Assembly (NCBI GenBank): GCA_025531455.1
Contig: JAMYHL010000119.1
Coordinates: 21,246 to 85,245 of the forward strand
Origin: Apiotrichum sp. Y4204
Taxonomy: Eukaryota; Basidiomycota; Tremellomycetes; Trichosporonales; Trichosporonaceae
Direction of reading: 5' to 3'
Length of the DNA: 64,000 nucleotides
Below the pieces are notes generated by a model. It was not told where the DNA came from. It worked only from the letters and a program-made list of their open reading frames with translations, and ran no database searches. How positions within the stretch are numbered: the first letter of the stretch is position 1; every line of letters begins with the position of its first letter. A program made the position numbers and the translations under genes. Of the stretch, positions 9,411 through 20,103 are shown piece by piece.

Positions 9411-10912
9411 ATGCCCTCGCCCCGCAGAGCATACTACCCTCCGTTCACCGGCACGCCGCACCTCCCCCCGGGCCAGCTAACCAGCGGAGGCGACCACCTC
9501 GGCCGCCTCCCGCACCCGGGTAACGCCGCGCCGGCACCACCACCGCGAGTGCCGCTCACCCCCCTCCCCGACGGCTGGATACGGTCGTTCCACGCCGTGC
9601 CCGCCGCGTATCCGCGGCACGTTCGCGAGTCGCACGGGGCCAATAGTCGTGCATCGCACCCCTTTCGCAGCACCGACCCACCCGCCGATGAAAGCAAGGA
9701 CGCGCGCAGGAAGCGCATGACGGGCGAAGTCGAGGCCCTCGTACGCACACGCTACGACGCCGAGGAGTGGAGTCTTGACGAGGCGCGCGCAGCTGAGCTT
9801 CCGGGCCAGTTCCTTGCTGTCGAGCGATGGAGACGCGCTATTTCCCGCGGAGGGCAGACGCTCATCTGCACTCACGCGAACGGGACAATCAAGGAGGTAA
9901 GTGACACTTCGACCATTGCTTACGGCAGCACTGGCACCCTGTGCTTCTCGACCTGCTCGCGCGCGATCCCACAGGTACGGGGTTCATGTTCGGCACACCG
10001 TTGCTGCTCGAGCAGGCAAACGTCGTGATTGACGACATATGGCTATTTGACGAGCTCGGACACGGCGCGTCCGCCGACCTGAATGCGGGTCTGCTCGGGA
10101 GCACACAGCTGTGGCGCGACCTTGCCCGCGACATAGTCAACTTTGTGATTCATGTCCTCCCTACCGCCAAGGCCAAACGCGCTACCCTTCCCTGGCAGCT
10201 GCGCTGGGCCGAAGAAGGTGCAGCCGCGCCGACGCCCGTCATCGGATTCGGCGCGTCGTTTGGCGGCGCAGCGCTGCTCATGGCAGCGGCCGCGCGCCCC
10301 GACGGCTTTGAAGGCGTCTTCCTCGTCGACCCGATGGTTGCGCCACGTCTCCTTCCAAGGGGAAAGTATGAGGCGGAGGGCCTCGGCGTGCTCTCCCGCG
10401 CACACGACGCGCTCAAGCGGCGCGATACTTGGGCCTCACGGGAAGCCGCTCGCCAGGCCATGGGCGCGTAGGGTTTCTTCCAGCGCTGGGACCCCGCCGC
10501 CTTTAACCTGTACATCTCGCACGGTCTTGTTCCCGTAGACTACGCCAATCCAGAGGGACCTGTTACTCTCGCGACCGCGCCATGGGCCGAGGCCATGGTC
10601 TTTTGCGAGCCATTCGACTCGTCGCGCGGCTGGGATGTCTTGCCGGACGTGCGTGTCCCTCTCGGCTTCCTCATGGCGCGTGACTCAGAGCGTACACTCG
10701 GCGACCGCGTCACGCAGGAACTTGTATGGCGCGCGCCTTTTGCGCGTAACGAGCGCGCGACGGATGCCGATCATCTCATCATCCAGGAGAGCCCGAGGAC
10801 GACGGCCGACGCCGCGTGGAGGTTCCTCCAGACTCTCTCCGCTGGTCAGTGGGGAACGACGACTGATGAGATCCGCGCGTCTTATGCCGCAGAGGATAGG
10901 GCGCGCCTCTGA
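9411..10912 (+). CDS. Alpha/beta hydrolase interrupted by an in-frame TAG (possible pseudogene)
   Basis: Serine-hydrolase-type alpha/beta hydrolase with an intact fold signature but a nonsense codon. Exon 1 (9411-9896) and exon 2 (from 9929) join through a 32-nt intron at IKE|HWHPVL. The oxyanion-region strand reads LICTHANGTIKE, and the nucleophile elbow is GFGASFGGAALL (G-x-S-x-G). An in-frame TAG at 10469-10471 (codon 343) follows RQAMGA; the same frame then continues without a break through FFQRWDPAAFNLYISHGL and FLMARDSERTL (candidate acid) to DADHLIIQ (candidate histidine), stopping at 10912. The region after the TAG keeps coding-type codon usage. A truncated product would lack the acid and the histidine. 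It could be a recent pseudogene, a strain polymorphism or a base-call error. Substrate unknown. Confidence 0.72.
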
Positions 10913-11216
10913 TGAGATGTATGGACAGATGACATGACATGACGTTGATATGGAGGGATCTCTTCTTACACTGAATACTCGGCAGCTACGACTCGGAGTG
11001 TTCAGTATCGCTAACTAGATCGGATTGACTGCACATTGCATACACTCTTTGGATCGCTCCGGGTCCACGATCGATCGCATGTCGGTTCTCCTTCACTGGC
11101 AGTAACATGCAGTCGGTAGTCGGACTTCCTAATGGACCACGGTTGGTTTCGCCTACGCAGACGTGGACGCCGTAGTGATAAAGGTGAATCCCGATAGAGT
11201 CGTCTTCTACTTGTCT
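10913..11216. other. Convergent intergenic, 10913-11216
   Basis: Lies between the 3' ends of the hydrolase and an F-box-like gene. I see nothing in it beyond presumed 3' untranslated sequence. Confidence 0.5.
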
Positions 11217-12468
11217 TCACACCCATCGCCACCATTCGTCACACCACTTCTGGCCAAAATGAAGGCCACGCTCGAGCCACAGGTTTTTCTCCTCGATGCG
11301 CTCGCGGAACGCATACGTCGCGGCGGTAGAGATCCGCAGCTTCCTGTTGAGTACAAACTTGAGTTCGGGTACAAGCTCTTGACGCTCACGGCCCCAGATT
11401 GTGATTGCGTCGTTCCAAATCTCCCGGATCCGCGTTTCCGTGTTGGTTATGGAAGCCTCAGCTGAGGCCCAGGCCCAGGCGTCCACAAACTTGTGGATGT
11501 CCACCAGCTCAACAGACGGGATGCGTGAGGATTCGGACACCGTTCCACGGGAGGTTGCAGAGTAGCAAATCTGCTGTACAAGATTTGTTATCATGCGTTT
11601 GACGGTGGACCAGTTGTGGTTGCAGACCTGTTCTCCGTGATCCGGATCCATGTCGAATATGGAATCATGAGTATGGGACTCCCTGTCCAACACACAGTGA
11701 AGGACTAGACGACCGGGAAACTCGCGAAAGTGAAACTCGAGGTTTCTAGTAGTTGACGACAGTCGTGAGAAGTGAGTTGCTACGACCAGCTTGTTCAGAG
11801 CCCTAGTAACGTTGATGGATGCCGTACGTAAAGCGTTGGCAGAGTTGTAGGGAATTGCGTACATATAGCAGATAAGAACGTAAACCGGCGCAGGAATCAC
11901 CGGACGGCCGTCGGCCGTGGCACGCACAAGCTCGACATATGCTAAATCGTCCGCCCACGGCAATTGACTGGGGCGGGACACGCCGCGGCGGATGTCGAGC
12001 GTGCGGGTGAGAGTAAGCGGCAGGTTGCCAAGACTGCTTGTTACATTGCTGGACGCGTCGAGATAGTCGTCAATGCCCACTGCTGAGCGTCCCGGACGCC
12101 CGACAGCCGCGAAGGCGTCCCCGCCCTTGCGGTTCATCACGATGCGGTTCGCTGGACCAGGGATGCGCGCATGATAGAGCTTGCAGGTCGCGCGAAACGT
12201 GCGCCAGACTTCGGGTCCTCCGTAGTCGAGGATCGCGTCGATGATGTGGGCGAAACCCAGGTGGTCAATCACCACGTGAGGTTCTTCTGCATGTTGTCAG
12301 CCACGGAGGTGCAGGCGACCTACTGTGATTGGCGGGGTCCTCGGTCTCGGTCTTGACGTTCTTCCTGCCCTGCGAGCGCCTGGATGCCTTGGCGCGTTTG
12401 GAACGTCTAGCGCGCGAGGACTCCTCAGGGTCGGCGGAGCGCTTGCTTTGAGAACGCGTGGTGACCAT
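11217..12468 (-). CDS. F-box-like protein with basic N-terminal tail
   Basis: Protein of about 400 residues. The first exon encodes a lysine/arginine-rich stretch (MVTTRSQSKRSADPEES, then RARRSKRAKASRR) resembling a nuclear localisation signal. A short intron (donor GTAGGT, acceptor CAG ending near 12289) joins this to the body, beginning HVVIDHLGFAHIIDAILDYG followed by PEVWRTFRATCKLYHARIPG, a leucine-type helix pair like an F-box. The rest has no motif I recognise. The opening IIDAIL...FR.T...H pattern is shared with the gene at 18403-19878 (FPHIIDAILESASPSVLIAF), so the two are probably members of one lineage-expanded family. An F-box role, recruiting substrates to an SCF ubiquitin ligase, is inferred from the pattern only. 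Confidence 0.7.
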
Positions 12469-12951
12469 GACGGTGTAGATTGGCGGATGAAGTCGTACCG
12501 ATGGATGCGAGCGGGTGTTATCAGAAAGTGGCGAGAAAGGATGAGAAACAGAGTGTTAAGAAGAACTGAAAGGAAGAGAGAAGGAGTGAGAAGAATTGGC
12601 CAACTGTATCGCCACATCATCGCTGAGCTTGACCGAGCATGTTCTCGTCCAGATGGTCTGAGGTGAGAACTTGCAAGATTGCGCCTAGTGCCGTTCCCGT
12701 GGGGATGCCTCCTGCGCCCCGCTACATTGTGACGCCAAAGCCGATGCGATATGAGACGTGCAATGATCATGATGATTTGTTAACCCCGCTGTCAAGTGGT
12801 GTCTGTTCCAGAGGGGGCATTGCAGACTGGAAGTGCACTGCAGTGAGAAAGACCAGCTTCAGTGAGTAAATGAGCAGGAAAACCGCCGCCCGCGTTCAGC
12901 TCATTCCCTCCGCATTCCAGTAATCCATACATGTCCCACGCCCATGCAGTC
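12469..12951. other. Intergenic, 12469-12951
   Basis: Promoter of the leftward F-box-like gene and 3' flank of the SnoaL-like gene, with a purine-rich stretch on the plus strand near 12530-12600. No gene seen. Confidence 0.5.
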
Positions 12952-13401
12952 TCAAAGCTTGGCCTTGTCCTTGAAGGCCGGGAGCTTGTCCTTGAGCCTG
13001 CGCCCCATCTGGGCCCCGAGGGCCTGGAGCCCGGACGCAGGACGGACCATGACCTCAAAGTCTGTGATCATGCCGTCCGTGTCGAAACGCACAAGATCGA
13101 TGCCCTTGAGCTTCTTGCCGTCCACTGTCGCGCTGAACTCGAGCACAACGCTCAGTCCATCCGCCGACGCCAGCTGCCGGTGGTACGTAAAGTTCTCAAA
13201 CACCTGGATGACAGTGCCCAGCACAAGCAGGACCGCGGGGCGCGACGCGTACGGCGTAATCGCCATGGGCGAGCGGAAGACGGCATCAGGGTGCACGATG
13301 GACTCCAGCTTCGAGAGGTCGTTGGCGGCAATCATCTCGTGCCAGATCGCGAGCGAGCGCGCGACGTTCGGGTTCAGAAGCTTGGCGATGTCGTTTGTCA
13401 T
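12952..13401 (-). CDS. SnoaL-like / NTF2-fold protein
   Basis: Single-exon protein of 149 residues with the layout of a SnoaL-like (NTF2-superfamily) polyketide-cyclase-type domain: an N-terminal helix pair (VARSLAIWHEMIAANDLSKL), then HPDAVFRSPMAITPYASR, a helix ending ENFTYHRQL and alternating beta strands (LSVVLEFSATV, LKGIDLVRFDTDGMITDFEV). The VFRSP segment and the strand FDTDG.I.DFEVMVRP match how these proteins build the ligand-binding cone. The domain fills the whole protein, as usual for stand-alone members. Many fungal relatives have no known reaction, so I do not assign a substrate. The start is the first ATG after a TATA-like element. Confidence 0.75.
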   Translation of the reverse strand: MTNDIAKLLNPNVARSLAIWHEMIAANDLSKLESIVHPDAVFRSPMAITPYASRPAVLLVLGTVIQVFENFTYHRQLASADGLSVVLEFSATVDGKKLKGIDLVRFDTDGMITDFEVMVRPASGLQALGAQMGRRLKDKLPAFKDKAKL

Positions 13402-14187
13402 TGTAGTGAGTCTGCTGTTGTTAGTAAGCGACGCTTGAGGCTGTTTGAAACACTTACTGGAACGTCAGTTGAGGCCGGATAGAGATAAGTGAGTTGCGAG
13501 GGGCTTGGTATTTATGTCTGAGACGTCATGGCAGATCGCGGGTATAGCGGAACCGGAATCCCCACACGAGCAGTTCGAAGTGAATGACAGCGTGCCGGGG
13601 GCCGCTGATGGCGAGCTCGGCGTCGGTGAGAGGCCACTCGCTTTATCATCTTCTCGCCGTCGCTGATGGCCAGGGGTGTGCAACACGGACAGTCGGGCAC
13701 CATCTACAGCAAGTTGTTGGACGTTGTTCGGCGTGAAGGAGGGCAGCCGTGCCTGATATGCCGAAGGCTCGACGGGTTTTGCCCGGTAAGCCGAGTGCCG
13801 TCTTGATCTCTCCACAAACGTCCACATGTCCAGCTGTCCAGAGGGTGTCAGAGACAGCACGCGAGGATCCCGTGATAACCACGGCGATTCCACGCCGGAA
13901 AGAAGCCGAGATGAGGTCGATTGAGCAATCGATCGGCCATTATCGGCATCATCATCATCACCTCTCTCTTTGGTCGCCTGCTCGGGCCGATATCGCCTGA
14001 AACCTTTGTGTGATCTTGGAAATCACGGCACCACAAGCCGCGATGAGAGAGTGGAAATCATCTCCTGCAATCACAATGTCAGTGTCGTTTCCCTAGCAAC
14101 TGCAGCCAACGTACGTCTCCGATCTCGATTCTCCCTCTCTCGGTCTCACACTACCTCACCCACACTATCGTTAATGGCGTTCACGAC
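13402..14187. other. Divergent intergenic, 13402-14187
   Basis: Separates the leftward SnoaL-like gene and the rightward carrier gene. A fifth, inexact context of the CACGGCGAT core occurs near 13880. No gene seen. Confidence 0.5.
13509..13515 (-). promoter_or_regulatory. TATA-like element
   Basis: ATAAATA on the minus strand about 110 bases upstream of the SnoaL-like start codon at 13401. Confidence 0.35.
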
Positions 14188-15868
14188 ATGTCCGCCAGCA
14201 CCGACGCGCGGCTGGCAACTCCCGCGGACCAGAACCGGCGGCTGAGCGCAATTTCCCAGCTCAGCGGCGACACGATCGTCGCAGATGACGACGTACCAGA
14301 GATGCGAGAGAAGCGTATGAGCCCAAACCCGAGTCCGCGCCCAGACCCAAGGATGCTGAACGGGACCAAGCAATCGCGTTCTCTCTCAATGCCCAGTGGT
14401 GTCAAGGAATCGCGCTCCCTCTCGCTCTCGGTCCCGCCCGCGCTCGTGCGCTCCCTCTCGCGTACAGTCCAAAGGACCTACTCGCACTCTCACACCCACA
14501 CCACCCAGCCACCTCAGCCAAAGCCGTTGCGCGCCCTCCGCGCAATCGGCTACTTTCTCCTCGAACAATGGAACCTTCTCACGATGGGCCTGCTCATCCT
14601 CCTCGCCTACTTCTTCCCGTACGTCGGCACGACGGGCGGCGCCATCCGCGCAGAGTACACCATCTCGTGGGGGGCCGTGTGCCTAATCTTTTTGATTGCA
14701 GGCCTCAGCCTCTCGCCCACGGCGCTGCTCAAGGGCATTCCGCACTGGCGCGCGCACCTCGTCTCGAACGTGTTCTCCTTCCTCATCTCCCCAGCCATCA
14801 TGTTTGCTTTTGCTTCAGCAGGCCAGCGCGCACACCTCGACTTTTACGTGCTTGCCGGCATGGTCGTGGCGGGCACGATGCCGACCACGATCGCGAGTAA
14901 TGTGACGTGTACCCTCAACGCGCGCGGAAGTACCGAGCTTGCAAGCATTGAGGTCGTAATTGGGAACGTCCTCGGCACATTCATCACGCCGCTACTCGCG
15001 CAGATGTTCCTCTCTGCTCCGAACTGGGCGGACGCTTCGCCCGGTGAGGGAGGCAGCGTGACCTCCATCTACATCCGCATGGCGAAGCAGCTGAGCGCGA
15101 CGCTCTTTGCCCCTCTGGTGAGCTGCCGCCAGCGCTTGCACTGACTCCAGATCGCCGGCCTCATCATCCAGCTTCAATTCCCGCGCCCCGTTGCGCGCAT
15201 CCGCACCGCGCTGCACCTCAACAAGGTGGCGAGCCTGATGACCACCCTCTGCGTGTGGCACAACTTTTGCAAAGCGTTCTACTCTGGCGCATTCAAGAGC
15301 ACATCACACGCCACGATCATCTACCTCTGCTTCATGGGACTGGCGACGTACATCATCCTGAGCGTACTTGTCTTCTCGGTCCTCCGCCTCCCGGGAATCG
15401 ACACATCTGCCGCGGACTGGTGGCGGTTCACGAAGCGCGACGCCATCGCGCTGTGTTTCTGCGCCCCAGCCAAAGGTGCGCTCAACGATCTGTTTATTCT
15501 AACGCCCAGGCGTCGCTGTCGGATCACCCCTCATTGCGATTCTATACTCCGACGAGCCGATCGAGGCGCAAGCCAAGCTCGCCCTCGCGCTCCTGATCTA
15601 CAACGGCGAGCAGGTGGCGGTCGCGCAGCTCGTGGTTCCGATGCTGAGGTGGTGGGCGCGCGACGAGATCGAGCGCGACAAGGAGCTCAAGGAAGAGGCA
15701 AAGAGCAAAGTAAGCGGAGAAATGGAGAAGGAGCTGCCGGACGCGATTGTCAGTGATGAGAGTGACGACGAGGCACTCGATACCCTCGAAGACCTCGATC
15801 TCGAGAGGGGTCCGCGGCGACCGACGCTCGTGCGCGCACGCCGCCCGTCCACCATCGACCATTACTAA
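14188..15868 (+). CDS. RCH1: Rch1/SLC10A7-type membrane carrier (SBF-like)
   Basis: Polytopic plasma-membrane protein of the SBF-like (bile-acid:sodium symporter 7 / SLC10A7) family; fungal Rch1 restrains calcium entry. Three exons (14188-15117, 15151-15475, 15510-15868) give 537 residues. A serine-rich cytosolic N-terminus of about 110 residues precedes roughly ten hydrophobic segments, including LLTMGLLILLAYFFPYVG, WGAVCLIFLIAGLSLSPTAL and VLAGMVVAGTMPTTIASNV. The conserved segments TTIASNVTCTLNARGS, ASIEVVIGNVLGTFITPLL and the late GVAVGSPLIAILY match the family. The C-terminus is acidic and cytosolic (SDESDDEALDTLEDLDLE). The N-terminal extension is longer than in typical members and rich in SRSLS motifs, possible phosphorylation sites. 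The gene symbol is by family resemblance. Confidence 0.85.
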
Positions 15869-16031
15869 ACTAAGTTTATCCGTTGTACCCATTGTGCATG
15901 TATGTTGTTGTGCTGAAGAACCCATGTATCGCAATGCATGTGAACAAAGCGAGAGAGTAATCAGGACACCATGTCGTTCTTCTTCTGGTGGCGATCGCGT
16001 CGGGATCGATGACCGATTAAAATTTTGTCTG

Positions 16032-16118
16032 GGTCTTTTAGCTCAGTTGGTTAGAGCGTACGCTTCACAGTCCATTACTTGACGCGTAAGGTCGGCGGTT
16101 CGACCCCGCCAAAGGCCA
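16032..16118 (+). tRNA. tRNA-Val(CAC) with a 13-nt intron
   Basis: Full cloverleaf: the acceptor arm GGTCTTT pairs with AAAGGCC (one G-U), D arm GCTC...GAGC, anticodon stem TACGC/GCGTA, loop TTCACA-C with anticodon CAC, variable loop AGGTC, and T arm GGCGG-TTCGACC-CCGCC. The intron GTCCATTACTTGA sits after position 37, where nuclear tRNA introns are found. Mature length is 73 bases plus discriminator A. Both internal promoter boxes are intact. Confidence 0.93.
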
Positions 16119-16122
16119 CGTC

Positions 16123-16127
16123 TTTTT
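16123..16127 (+). terminator. RNA polymerase III terminator
   Basis: A run of five T residues begins five bases after the tRNA discriminator base. Confidence 0.75.
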
Positions 16128-17039
16128 GGCAGTTTCCATATCGCCCTTTGATGCACTTGCGACGACGAGCCGCGCGACCCTCAAGCGGCCGAGGTCGCAG
16201 CCTAAACCATTGAAAGCATGCCTGTTCATGCATGTGCATGCAACGTGGACCATGGGAACAGACACCTAGAACTGCGTTTGTTGACATGCTGCTGTCGCGA
16301 TGATCGCTTCGGCTGTGGAGTCAGCCAGATGAAGGCCTCGGTATCTTTATGAGCTTCTCACCCTGTTGCGCTGTCGCTTCGCTATCAACACGTCAGGTCG
16401 GGGGAACAAAGAGGCCGATGCGATCTCCGACAGTACCGATAGGATGAGACAATCGTGATGAACGTGGCCTGGAGGTGAGGTTGCGCCAGTTCGCTGATAT
16501 GGGAGCCACTGCTGAGTGATTCCGAGGCTGTTGCTGTGGGATGAGATGACGCGACGACGTCAACGACGGCCTCATCTCGCGTGGCGGTGGGAAACCGCTG
16601 CGTCGCAGCAGTGGACGCTTCTCAAGAGCCCGTAGTGGACGCCGAGTGAGCGCTCCGTGGGCAGGATATCACGTCCTGATATCCGGATATCGTACCGCCG
16701 TGCTGTGAGCATGACTGCGGCATTGTCCAGCTTCCAGATCGGTCTCCGACCTTGGCTGTGCTGTCTCGCAGCGGAGTGTGTGATGTTCCACAGCGCCGCC
16801 ATGCATGATCCACCAGCTTCGGAGATTATCGACCAAAGCAGAAAGGGAGACGCAGTGCATCTAGGTGATGGATTGTTGGAACCTCTATTCCCAGTGACCT
16901 CACCACACGCGAGATCAATTACAACAAAGGCCACGATCCACAACCCTCTTAGCTTCCAGATCAGATACTGAGGCCTGGACTCTGTTATCGGCGTCGGCGC
17001 GTCCCTCGAATCCCAGTCCTTCGGCCTTGCGAGCTTGAC

Positions 17040-17049
17040 TCACGGCGAT
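17040..17049 (+). promoter_or_regulatory. TCACGGCGAT motif, copy 4
   Basis: Exact 10-mer within TGACTCACGGCGAT, identical over 14 bases to copy 3 at 8390. Confidence 0.35.
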
Positions 17050-18313
17050 GCTCGGACTTGGCACGATCAAACAGTGACGGTACCGTACCATTCCAAGCTG
17101 TACACATCGGGCACCGACTTCGGCGCCGGGTCACGTCATGCACAACTAAAAGTTGTCGCCGAGGTTGCGGAGCTTCTCACGTTCGCCGCCGAGATCGGGT
17201 CGTTGTAGTACGTCACTGCACTTTACTCCATTTCAGGGGATGATAAGACTGGAAAGTAAAAAGTTGGAGGAGCTGAAGATTTTCTGCATCGTAATGCACA
17301 CACGAACGAAGGTGTTGCGCCTTCACGCCCGGCCCAGCTGCGACTCGTGAGTGATCGCTGACGGCACGGTCGGAGCGTCCTGACCGCGCCGACCGGAACG
17401 TGCGGGAGTCGCGGCATGTCGTGAAGCAAGCGATCAAGCCAAGGATGGAGGACAAGAAGAGGGGGAAGACCTGCAATTGATGGTATGTCCTCGGATGGGA
17501 ATGAGGACTTTCAGCACACGATGATGGCATCCAGAATTGCTTGACAGCTCGAAGCGGAGGGGGGCGACGTGCCCTAGCTGCTGCTGCTTACCTCTCGGAG
17601 TGCCGGCGGCACGCGCCGTGATCAGATCCGGTCCGTGGGATGCCAGCGCAATGCCTCGAATGTCTCACTGTCAGATCAGGTGCCTTGTGTGTGAGCTTGG
17701 TGGCGTCGTTGTTGCTATCGACCACAGAGAGAAAGAGCTTCATGCTACACACGGCTGGCCATTCAAACACATCCGGCAAACCCGACCCACATCCTCGATC
17801 ACGCACCGCCATTTCGTTACTCTGCAGCTTCTGACCCGTCTACCGTGCGCAGCGGTCAGAGTCAGATGGGCGCGTGCGCTCTCGCGCTGTCCCGCGCGGT
17901 GTGCAGGCGTTGGCACTCGCGTGCGCCTGCGGCGCATGCGTCTCCTCTCGATCCTCTCGCGCCGTGTTCCTCGTGTCTCATTCCCGTGAGACCGGAGAAC
18001 TCTGCGGCTGGCGCACATTCCGTATCGTGTCCGTGTCCGTGTCCGCGGCAGCTCGGCAGCCCATGCAGCCCACAAATCTAAACATCACATGACGCAGTGA
18101 TCAAAGCACAATGCAGAGGTGTGATGCCAAGGCCCCTCAGAGGCTCAAGCCTGATCTCCTCTCTGACGCCTCCCCAGCCTCTGGTTGCTGATGTGCCCAT
18201 GCTCACGGCGCACGGCGTCCGCCCGGAGACCATATGCCGTACCCCCGTAATCCTGACATTCCTGATCACAGTCTTTCTCGGTCATGCTGTCGATATTATC
18301 AGTCAAAGAGTAG

Positions 18314-18322
18314 TATATAAAA
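18314..18322 (+). promoter_or_regulatory. TATA box
   Basis: Consensus TATATAAAA about 90 bases upstream of the ATG at 18403. It supports that ATG over the in-frame ATG at 18097, which lies upstream of the TATA box. Confidence 0.55.
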
Positions 18323-18402
18323 GATGCAGAGACCAGAGACGTGAATCAAACAGCAACGACAGCCCACTACCATCACACCGCCCCCTCACCCTCTCAGCAC
18401 CC

Positions 18403-19878
18403 ATGACAATAGACCCAACGACCATCAGCCTCGCCGTCCCCGTCCCCGAGCCCGCCGTCACTATCCCTGCGTCGTCATTCCCTCACATCATCGACGCCAT
18501 CCTCGAGTCTGCCTCCCCCAGCGTCCTCATTGCGTTTCGCAACACCTCCACCGAGTTTCGCCACCGCATCTCGCCAGAGGCCATCGCCGCCGCAGCCCAG
18601 GCCGACCTCGAGATCAAGGGCGTCCATCTCCACCTCGACGTCGAGCTCGACCAAGCAACGCCCGTAGCAGCGGTGGGCCCCCCTGCGGCTGCTGACTGTG
18701 TCTCTCCCCGACTGCCCACCGCCTCTCCCGCCTGCCCACCACGGCTACCAGCCGGCTACCGCCTCACGGCCACCTTTGCCACCTCAGATGCGCCAGCCCC
18801 CGCGCCGCGCTATCTCGCGCCATGGGTGCACATTGTCACTGTGCATGCTGCCGCACTTGATGGCGACTTTGCCGTAACTGGGCATGTTGCCCAGGTGCTG
18901 GCCGAGGCAAAGGCAACGCTCGACGTGGTGAGGATAGTTGATTTCGAGGGCGCCTCGTCCAAGATCCCCTTCCAAGCACCAAAGTTTGTGCTCTTCATGA
19001 ACGCCGACAACGACGAGGAGGAGATGGAGCTCGAGATGGACATGGAGGAGGTAGAGCAGTTCCCGCTGGACGTCGAGCTGCCTGCGAGCACCACTGCCGC
19101 TGCTACGAGTGACATGGACCTCGACGCACCGGCCGCCGAGTCGCCCTTCCCGGACAACGTCACCGAGATCATCTGCAACATTGCGTGCTCGCCGTCAGCT
19201 GGATGCACAAACCTCACACGATCGCAGCTTGCGGCGCTCAACCTCGGACACCGCGACATCCTCAGCAATGTCATCTACATCTTCCGCCCGATACCGGAGG
19301 AGCTCGAGAATGGGAGCAACCGCCGAGACAGGAGGGCCGATAAGGACAACAAGAGCAAGGAGAGGGAGAAGAATCCGAATCTGATAGCCCCGCCCGAGCT
19401 GGCTCCAACGGCAACCTCGCTGTCACGCTCGTCATCGTCGCGCTCGTCGCGCTCATCCCGCGGCTCGTCGCCGTCCTCGTCCCCTTGTCCATCGCCATCC
19501 CCTGCCCTCGTTCCCTTCCTCGACAAGAAGCTGTCCTCATTCCCCTCCCCCGACTTTACCATAGTTGGGTGCGAGAACCTCCGCTACTGGGACGACGACC
19601 CCGAGTCCACCCTCTTTGCCCGCTTTGCGAGCATCATGAACACGTACTGCGACTGGGACTTGGGCTACGACTACGAGATGGCAAACCTCTCTGTCGACGT
19701 CGAGGTCGCACTTGGTCTGAACGGCTTCAACACTGCCCCCACTTCCCAGCCCCTCTACAACCACCACTTTAACGACCTCTCGCGCTCAAACTACTTTAAG
19801 AGCTTTCCTCAGTGGACTGCGAGTCATGCGCGCACCCCACATGCTCGTGCATGGTACGAACTCATGGCTGTGCCATAG
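18403..19878 (+). CDS. F-box-like protein, second member
   Basis: Single-exon protein of 491 residues. The N-terminal helix pair SFPHIIDAILESASPSVLIA followed by FRNTSTEFRHRI resembles the opening of the gene at 11217-12468 and has the look of an F-box. The middle carries a long acidic patch (DNDEEEMELEMDMEEVEQF), and there is a serine/arginine low-complexity stretch around residues 340-370 (TSLSRSSSSRSSRSSRGSSP). The C-terminal third reads YWDDDPESTLFARFASIM and ends in an aromatic-rich segment. No other domain is recognised. An SCF adaptor role is inferred by analogy only. Codon use agrees with surrounding genes. Confidence 0.72.
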   Translation: MTIDPTTISLAVPVPEPAVTIPASSFPHIIDAILESASPSVLIAFRNTSTEFRHRISPEAIAAAAQADLEIKGVHLHLDVELDQATPVAAVGPPAAADCVSPRLPTASPACPPRLPAGYRLTATFATSDAPAPAPRYLAPWVHIVTVHAAALDGDFAVTGHVAQVLAEAKATLDVVRIVDFEGASSKIPFQAPKFVLFMNADNDEEEMELEMDMEEVEQFPLDVELPASTTAAATSDMDLDAPAAESPFPDNVTEIICNIACSPSAGCTNLTRSQLAALNLGHRDILSNVIYIFRPIPEELENGSNRRDRRADKDNKSKEREKNPNLIAPPELAPTATSLSRSSSSRSSRSSRGSSPSSSPCPSPSPALVPFLDKKLSSFPSPDFTIVGCENLRYWDDDPESTLFARFASIMNTYCDWDLGYDYEMANLSVDVEVALGLNGFNTAPTSQPLYNHHFNDLSRSNYFKSFPQWTASHARTPHARAWYELMAVP

Positions 19879-20103
19879 ATCAAGAAACGACGTAGAATAG
19901 AGCCAGCCACGATTACCAGCCCATGTTGTCATCCCCCTCATTCTCATCCTTATCCTCATCCTCACTGCCTCATCGCTTGCCATCTATCAGTCTGTTTATA
20001 GTCCACCATGTTCACTGCTTGTCTACACTACTCGCTATGCTTCACACGAATCGATGCATGGTTTTGGTTAAAAATGGCAACACTATGATCCTACTACTCA
20101 TCT

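Larger units (their letters stand above)
16128..18402. other. Gene-poor region, 16128-18402
   Basis: About 2.3 kb without a convincing gene. Frames on both strands lack the usual G/C third-position bias and show no domain. It contains motif copy 4 at 17040 and the promoter of the F-box-like gene. A non-coding RNA cannot be excluded. Confidence 0.45.

Noticed and set aside
10469..10486. An 18-nt GT...AG segment that would remove the TAG in the hydrolase gene
   Set aside because: Far below the shortest intron seen here (32 nt), has no room for a branch point, and would remove residues that look family-like.
18097..18402. N-terminal extension of the F-box-like gene from ATG 18097
   Set aside because: A consensus TATA box at 18314 lies inside it, and the extension has no family resemblance.
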